Positions 6,766 through 8,932 of a DNA stretch of 8,932 nucleotides are shown here, piece by piece; the stretch's first letter is position 1, and each line of letters opens with the position of its first letter. This stretch comes from Euryarchaeota archaeon UBA538 (GTDB taxonomy: Archaea > Thermoplasmatota > Poseidoniia > Poseidoniales > Thalassarchaeaceae). Made by a program: the position numbers and the translations under genes. The notes under the pieces were generated by a model. That model had not been told where the DNA came from. It was given only the letters and a program-made list of their open reading frames with translations, and did not search any database. The stretch is from assembly GCA_002499325.1 (NCBI GenBank), contig DALC01000081.1, positions 4,133 to 13,064 on the forward strand. The letters run 5' to 3'.

Positions 6766-7365
6766 ATGGCTGTGGGCTGGGCGGTATTCAGAAACTATGT
6801 TGGGCATGCGAAGGAGATTAAGGGAGATGTGACAGATTATCCGAGGTTCTTCCTAATGCCATCGACATCACATGTAGAATCCGATGAGCTTGGAAATAAT
6901 AATATCTCACTACTAGTCGATGAGCACATAGACTACGAAGTTGAGATGGTTGTCAGACTCGGTGATAATCTAGAGCCTGTTGAGATGTGCATCGGATGCG
7001 ATACAACGAATAGAACTCGTCAAACCTTAGCCAAAGAGAAGGGTTGGCCATGGCTAGAAGGGAAGAGCTTCCGAGGCTCTGGTGTTCTAGGTACCTGGGC
7101 CCCATGGGACCCAAGAATCATGGAGATTGGTCTTTCTTTGAATGGGGAAACCAAACAATTGGCCACCACTGATCTGATGGTTCATTCTTTAGAATCAATA
7201 ATTGAGCATCTTACAGACTGGTATGGACTATGTCCGGGGGATTTGATTTGGACCGGGACTCCCGAGGGGGTAGGGGCGATGAAAGTAGGCGATAGAGTGG
7301 ATGCATGGATGAGAAATCCCGACGGGAAAAAAATAAGCGTCCTCAGTGCGGAATGCGTGTTGTAG
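6766..7365 (+). CDS. Fumarylacetoacetate hydrolase (FAH) family enzyme, FAHD1/YcgM-like
   Basis: This is a 199-residue single-domain protein, slightly shorter than FAHD1 or YcgM (about 220). Family marks in order: FRNYVGHAKE (8-17), with the H14/E17 pair matching the catalytic His-Glu of FAHD1; DYEVEMVV (56-63), giving metal ligands E58 and E60; GCDTTNRTRQ (77-86), with third ligand D79; EGKSFRGSG (98-106), with the conserved Lys K100; and WTGTPEGVG (162-170). All expected Mg/Mn ligands are therefore present and it should be active. FAHD1-type members decarboxylate oxaloacetate or cleave acylpyruvates; relatives act on aromatic-degradation products. The exact substrate cannot be read from the sequence. 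One oddity is that the usual FLKP strand reads FLMP, with Met at 31. An AGGTGAT site supports the start. The AIM24 gene follows after 40 bases. Confidence 0.9.
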   Translation: MAVGWAVFRNYVGHAKEIKGDVTDYPRFFLMPSTSHVESDELGNNNISLLVDEHIDYEVEMVVRLGDNLEPVEMCIGCDTTNRTRQTLAKEKGWPWLEGKSFRGSGVLGTWAPWDPRIMEIGLSLNGETKQLATTDLMVHSLESIIEHLTDWYGLCPGDLIWTGTPEGVGAMKVGDRVDAWMRNPDGKKISVLSAECVL

Positions 7366-7371
7366 AATTCG

Positions 7372-7378
7372 TTTAATT
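7372..7378 (+). promoter_or_regulatory. Possible TATA-like element before the AIM24 family gene
   Basis: TTTAATT lies about 30 bases before ATG 7406. No Shine-Dalgarno motif is seen in the last 20 bases before that ATG. The combination would fit a leaderless transcript starting at or near the ATG, which would give this gene its own promoter. Only weakly supported. Confidence 0.3.
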
Positions 7379-7405
7379 GATAAGTACGAATAATATGCGA
7401 TAACC

Positions 7406-8116
7406 ATGGACGTAGAGTATGATTTCAGACCGGCCTTCACACTAATGACTGCAAATTTGGGACCCGGAGAATCCCTCAAAGTTGAGCCTGGAGCTATGGT
7501 AGCCCAGTCTAGAGGTGTTGACATGAAGACCGGTATGGGCGGTGGAGGAGGAATCGGAGGATTCCTGAAGAGCGTGGTGAAATCCGCTGTTGGAGGAGAG
7601 TCATTCTTCGTTAATACATACACAGCTAGTGGCTCTGGAGGATGGGTTTCTTTGGCTCCTTCGGCTCCCGGTGACATAATGGAGTTCCACCTAGCCCCAG
7701 GAGAGGAGTTTTTCATGCAAGGTGGGGCATTCATGGCTTGCACTCCGAGCGTTGACATGGATACAAAATTCCAAGGGGCGAAGTCGCTGTTTTCAAGAGA
7801 AGGCGCATTCTTCTTGAGGGCACACACCCCAAGAGGAGTTGAGGGGAAGGTATTCTACACCTCATACGGGGCTATCAAGGAGATAGACGTCTCACCCAAT
7901 GCCCCAGTAGTAGTTGACAATGGCCATGTTGTGGCATTCACCACTGGACTATCATATAGTGTGTCCAAAGTTGGTGGGATGGGATCTGCGATTTTCGGGG
8001 GAGAGGGTTTTGTTTTGGAATTCAATGGTTCCGGCAAGGTGTATATCCAGACTAGGAATATGGAGAGCTTGGCGACGAGATTAATGCCATTCATGCCGAC
8101 CGCCAGAAGTAACTAA
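7406..8116 (+). CDS. AIM24 / TIGR00266 family protein
   Basis: This 236-residue protein has the length and pattern of the AIM24 (DUF124, TIGR00266) family. The family is found in bacteria and archaea, with a distant mitochondrial relative in yeast. Marks include ANLGPGESLKVEPGAMVAQS (16-35), a glycine-rich loop GMGGGGGIGGFLKS (43-56), GESFFVNTYTASG (64-76) and APGDIMEFHLAPGEEFFMQGGAFMA (86-110). The second half repeats the beta-rich pattern, with DNGHVVAFTTGLSYSV (171-186) and GEGFVLEFNGSGKVYIQTR (199-217). No signal peptide or membrane helix is visible, so it is probably soluble. The biochemical role of the family is not settled. ATG 7406 is the natural start because the conserved region begins within a few residues. 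It sits between the FAH gene and the deaminase, on the same strand, with gaps of 40 and 39 bases. Confidence 0.88.
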   Translation: MDVEYDFRPAFTLMTANLGPGESLKVEPGAMVAQSRGVDMKTGMGGGGGIGGFLKSVVKSAVGGESFFVNTYTASGSGGWVSLAPSAPGDIMEFHLAPGEEFFMQGGAFMACTPSVDMDTKFQGAKSLFSREGAFFLRAHTPRGVEGKVFYTSYGAIKEIDVSPNAPVVVDNGHVVAFTTGLSYSVSKVGGMGSAIFGGEGFVLEFNGSGKVYIQTRNMESLATRLMPFMPTARSN

Positions 8117-8155
8117 CCATGAGAAACTTGAGGTGCGATATCCTCTGGGAGCATC

Positions 8156-8932
8156 ATGGAGTCTGGTGTCAGGAGGATTACAAGTACTCGTCTCATCGAT
8201 CATGATGGGAGGATCAGAGAAGGTGATTTCCTTCTTCTTGAAGATGGTTCATACTCCCCTAGCTCTGGAGATGAGGATGTTATAGAGACTATCGAGGGAA
8301 GGGACCTAGTGGTCACTAGATCCCTTCAGAACTGGCATACTCATCTTCCAATGACTCTCAATAGAAGTATGGGAGAAGGTCTAGCTCTTATGGATTGGCT
8401 ACAGACTAGTATTTTCCCCAGTGAAAGAAATCTAACCCCAGAGTTGGCATCTATTGGTACTAGGGCGTCATTAGCTGAGATGATTTCAGGTGGTACTACT
8501 TTTGCCTGCGATATGTACCACTTCCCAGGTTCAATAGCTCCAGTAGTCGCTGAGTCCGGCATTAGAGGGGTTATTTGTGGCCCTACCACAGATTGGCCGC
8601 CGTCTGAGGAAGGCAAGTCGGATAGTGGAAATGCCCTAAAGGAGCTGGACTCTCTGATTCGCTCTGGTCCACTTGGTTCGGGAAGGGTAGAGATAGGGAT
8701 AGCAACCCATGCCGTTTACACGTGTTCAGAGGAGATATTGAGAAAGGCTAGCGAGATGTCTAGAGAATTAGGAGCAAGGTTGCATATTCATACCTCAGAG
8801 ACTAGAGAGGAAGTAGCACAGTGCCATGAAAAGACAGGGATGTATCCCATTGAATACTTGGATTCAATTGACTACTTTACCGAGGGGACTGTCTGTGCTC
8901 ACTGTGGGTGGGTGACGAAAAAGGAGATGAGG
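8156..8932 (+). CDS. mtaD: MTA/SAH deaminase-like amidohydrolase (5' part, 3' end outside window)
   Basis: The first 259 residues are present and the frame is open to the window edge. After a short N-terminal beta region, the TIM-barrel metal site appears: HTHLPMTLNRS (61-71), with ligands H61 and H63; LAEMISGGTTFACDMY (106-121); THAVYTC (184-190); HIHTSET (210-216), with ligand H212 and catalytic E215; and CAHCGW (247-252), with H249. These match the 5'-methylthioadenosine / S-adenosylhomocysteine deaminase group (MtaD, DadD), which deaminates adenosine-type by-products of SAM metabolism using one divalent metal. Guanine deaminase or other ATZ/TRZ members are less likely but not excluded, because the later Asp ligand is beyond the edge. 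The near-universal PG before the HxH strand is replaced by R55-S56. ATG 8156 is chosen because TGA 8129 blocks the frame upstream and GGGAG (8147-8151) precedes it. Confidence 0.87.
   Translation, partial: MESGVRRITSTRLIDHDGRIREGDFLLLEDGSYSPSSGDEDVIETIEGRDLVVTRSLQNWHTHLPMTLNRSMGEGLALMDWLQTSIFPSERNLTPELASIGTRASLAEMISGGTTFACDMYHFPGSIAPVVAESGIRGVICGPTTDWPPSEEGKSDSGNALKELDSLIRSGPLGSGRVEIGIATHAVYTCSEEILRKASEMSRELGARLHIHTSETREEVAQCHEKTGMYPIEYLDSIDYFTEGTVCAHCGWVTKKEMR

Noticed and set aside
7367..7391. Inverted repeat ATTCGT / ACGAAT in the gap before the AIM24 gene
   Set aside because: It has only six base pairs with a 13-base loop, no extension and no T run. Such short repeats are common by chance, so I did not call an operator or terminator.
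7535..7573. GGA/GGC-rich stretch resembling a simple repeat
   Set aside because: It encodes the glycine-rich loop of the AIM24 family protein, which explains it.
7228..7827. 199-codon open frame on the minus strand
   Set aside because: It is antisense to the ends of two well-recognised genes (FAH and AIM24). Its translation is proline-rich, low in complexity and resembles no family.
1..8932. Search by eye for a defence system, mobile element, CRISPR array or RNA gene
   Set aside because: No transposase, integrase, nuclease, direct-repeat array, cloverleaf or rRNA sequence was seen. Nearly the whole window is explained by eight protein genes.

Overview
The window looks like a piece of an uncultured archaeal genome. 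Marine Group II/III Euryarchaeota (Poseidoniales or relatives) is my best guess, but it is an inference. The pointers are moderate base composition, a strong preference for AGA/AGG arginine codons (21 of 23 Arg codons in the first gene fragment), tight gene packing, Shine-Dalgarno motifs before some genes and none before others, and a class II photolyase. No rRNA, tRNA, CRISPR array, insertion sequence or phage gene was seen. No stretch longer than about 85 bases lacks a gene.

Layout. (1) Positions 1-2426, plus strand: a tight three-gene set. It holds the 3' part of a class II CPD photolyase, an SRPBCC-NAD(P) epimerase fusion of the TIGR01777/YfcH type, and a small three-helix membrane protein of unknown function. 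Each gap is 4 bases and the two downstream genes have good ribosome binding sites. (2) Positions 2413-6681, minus strand: a dnaJ-like co-chaperone gene followed after 42 bases by a very large RND/MMPL-type membrane protein. The end of the latter overlaps the end of the small membrane protein gene by 14 bases. (3) Positions 6766-8932, plus strand, divergent from dnaJ across 84 bases: a fumarylacetoacetate hydrolase (FAH) family enzyme, an AIM24/TIGR00266 family protein, and the 5' part of an MTA/SAH-deaminase-like amidohydrolase that runs off the window.

Functionally, the left block joins light-driven DNA repair to a putative oxidoreductase and a membrane protein, which suggests a light- or UV-stress unit. 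The middle block pairs a chaperone with an envelope exporter. The right block holds small-molecule housekeeping enzymes: oxaloacetate or acylpyruvate-type chemistry and nucleoside salvage.

Nothing here clearly amounts to a new defence or mobile system. The most unusual points are a DnaJ keeping only half of the zinc-finger region, an RND protein with what looks like an extra helix pair and a sequon-rich first exterior loop, a perfect 10-bp hairpin inside that gene, and the unknown membrane protein linked to photolyase.
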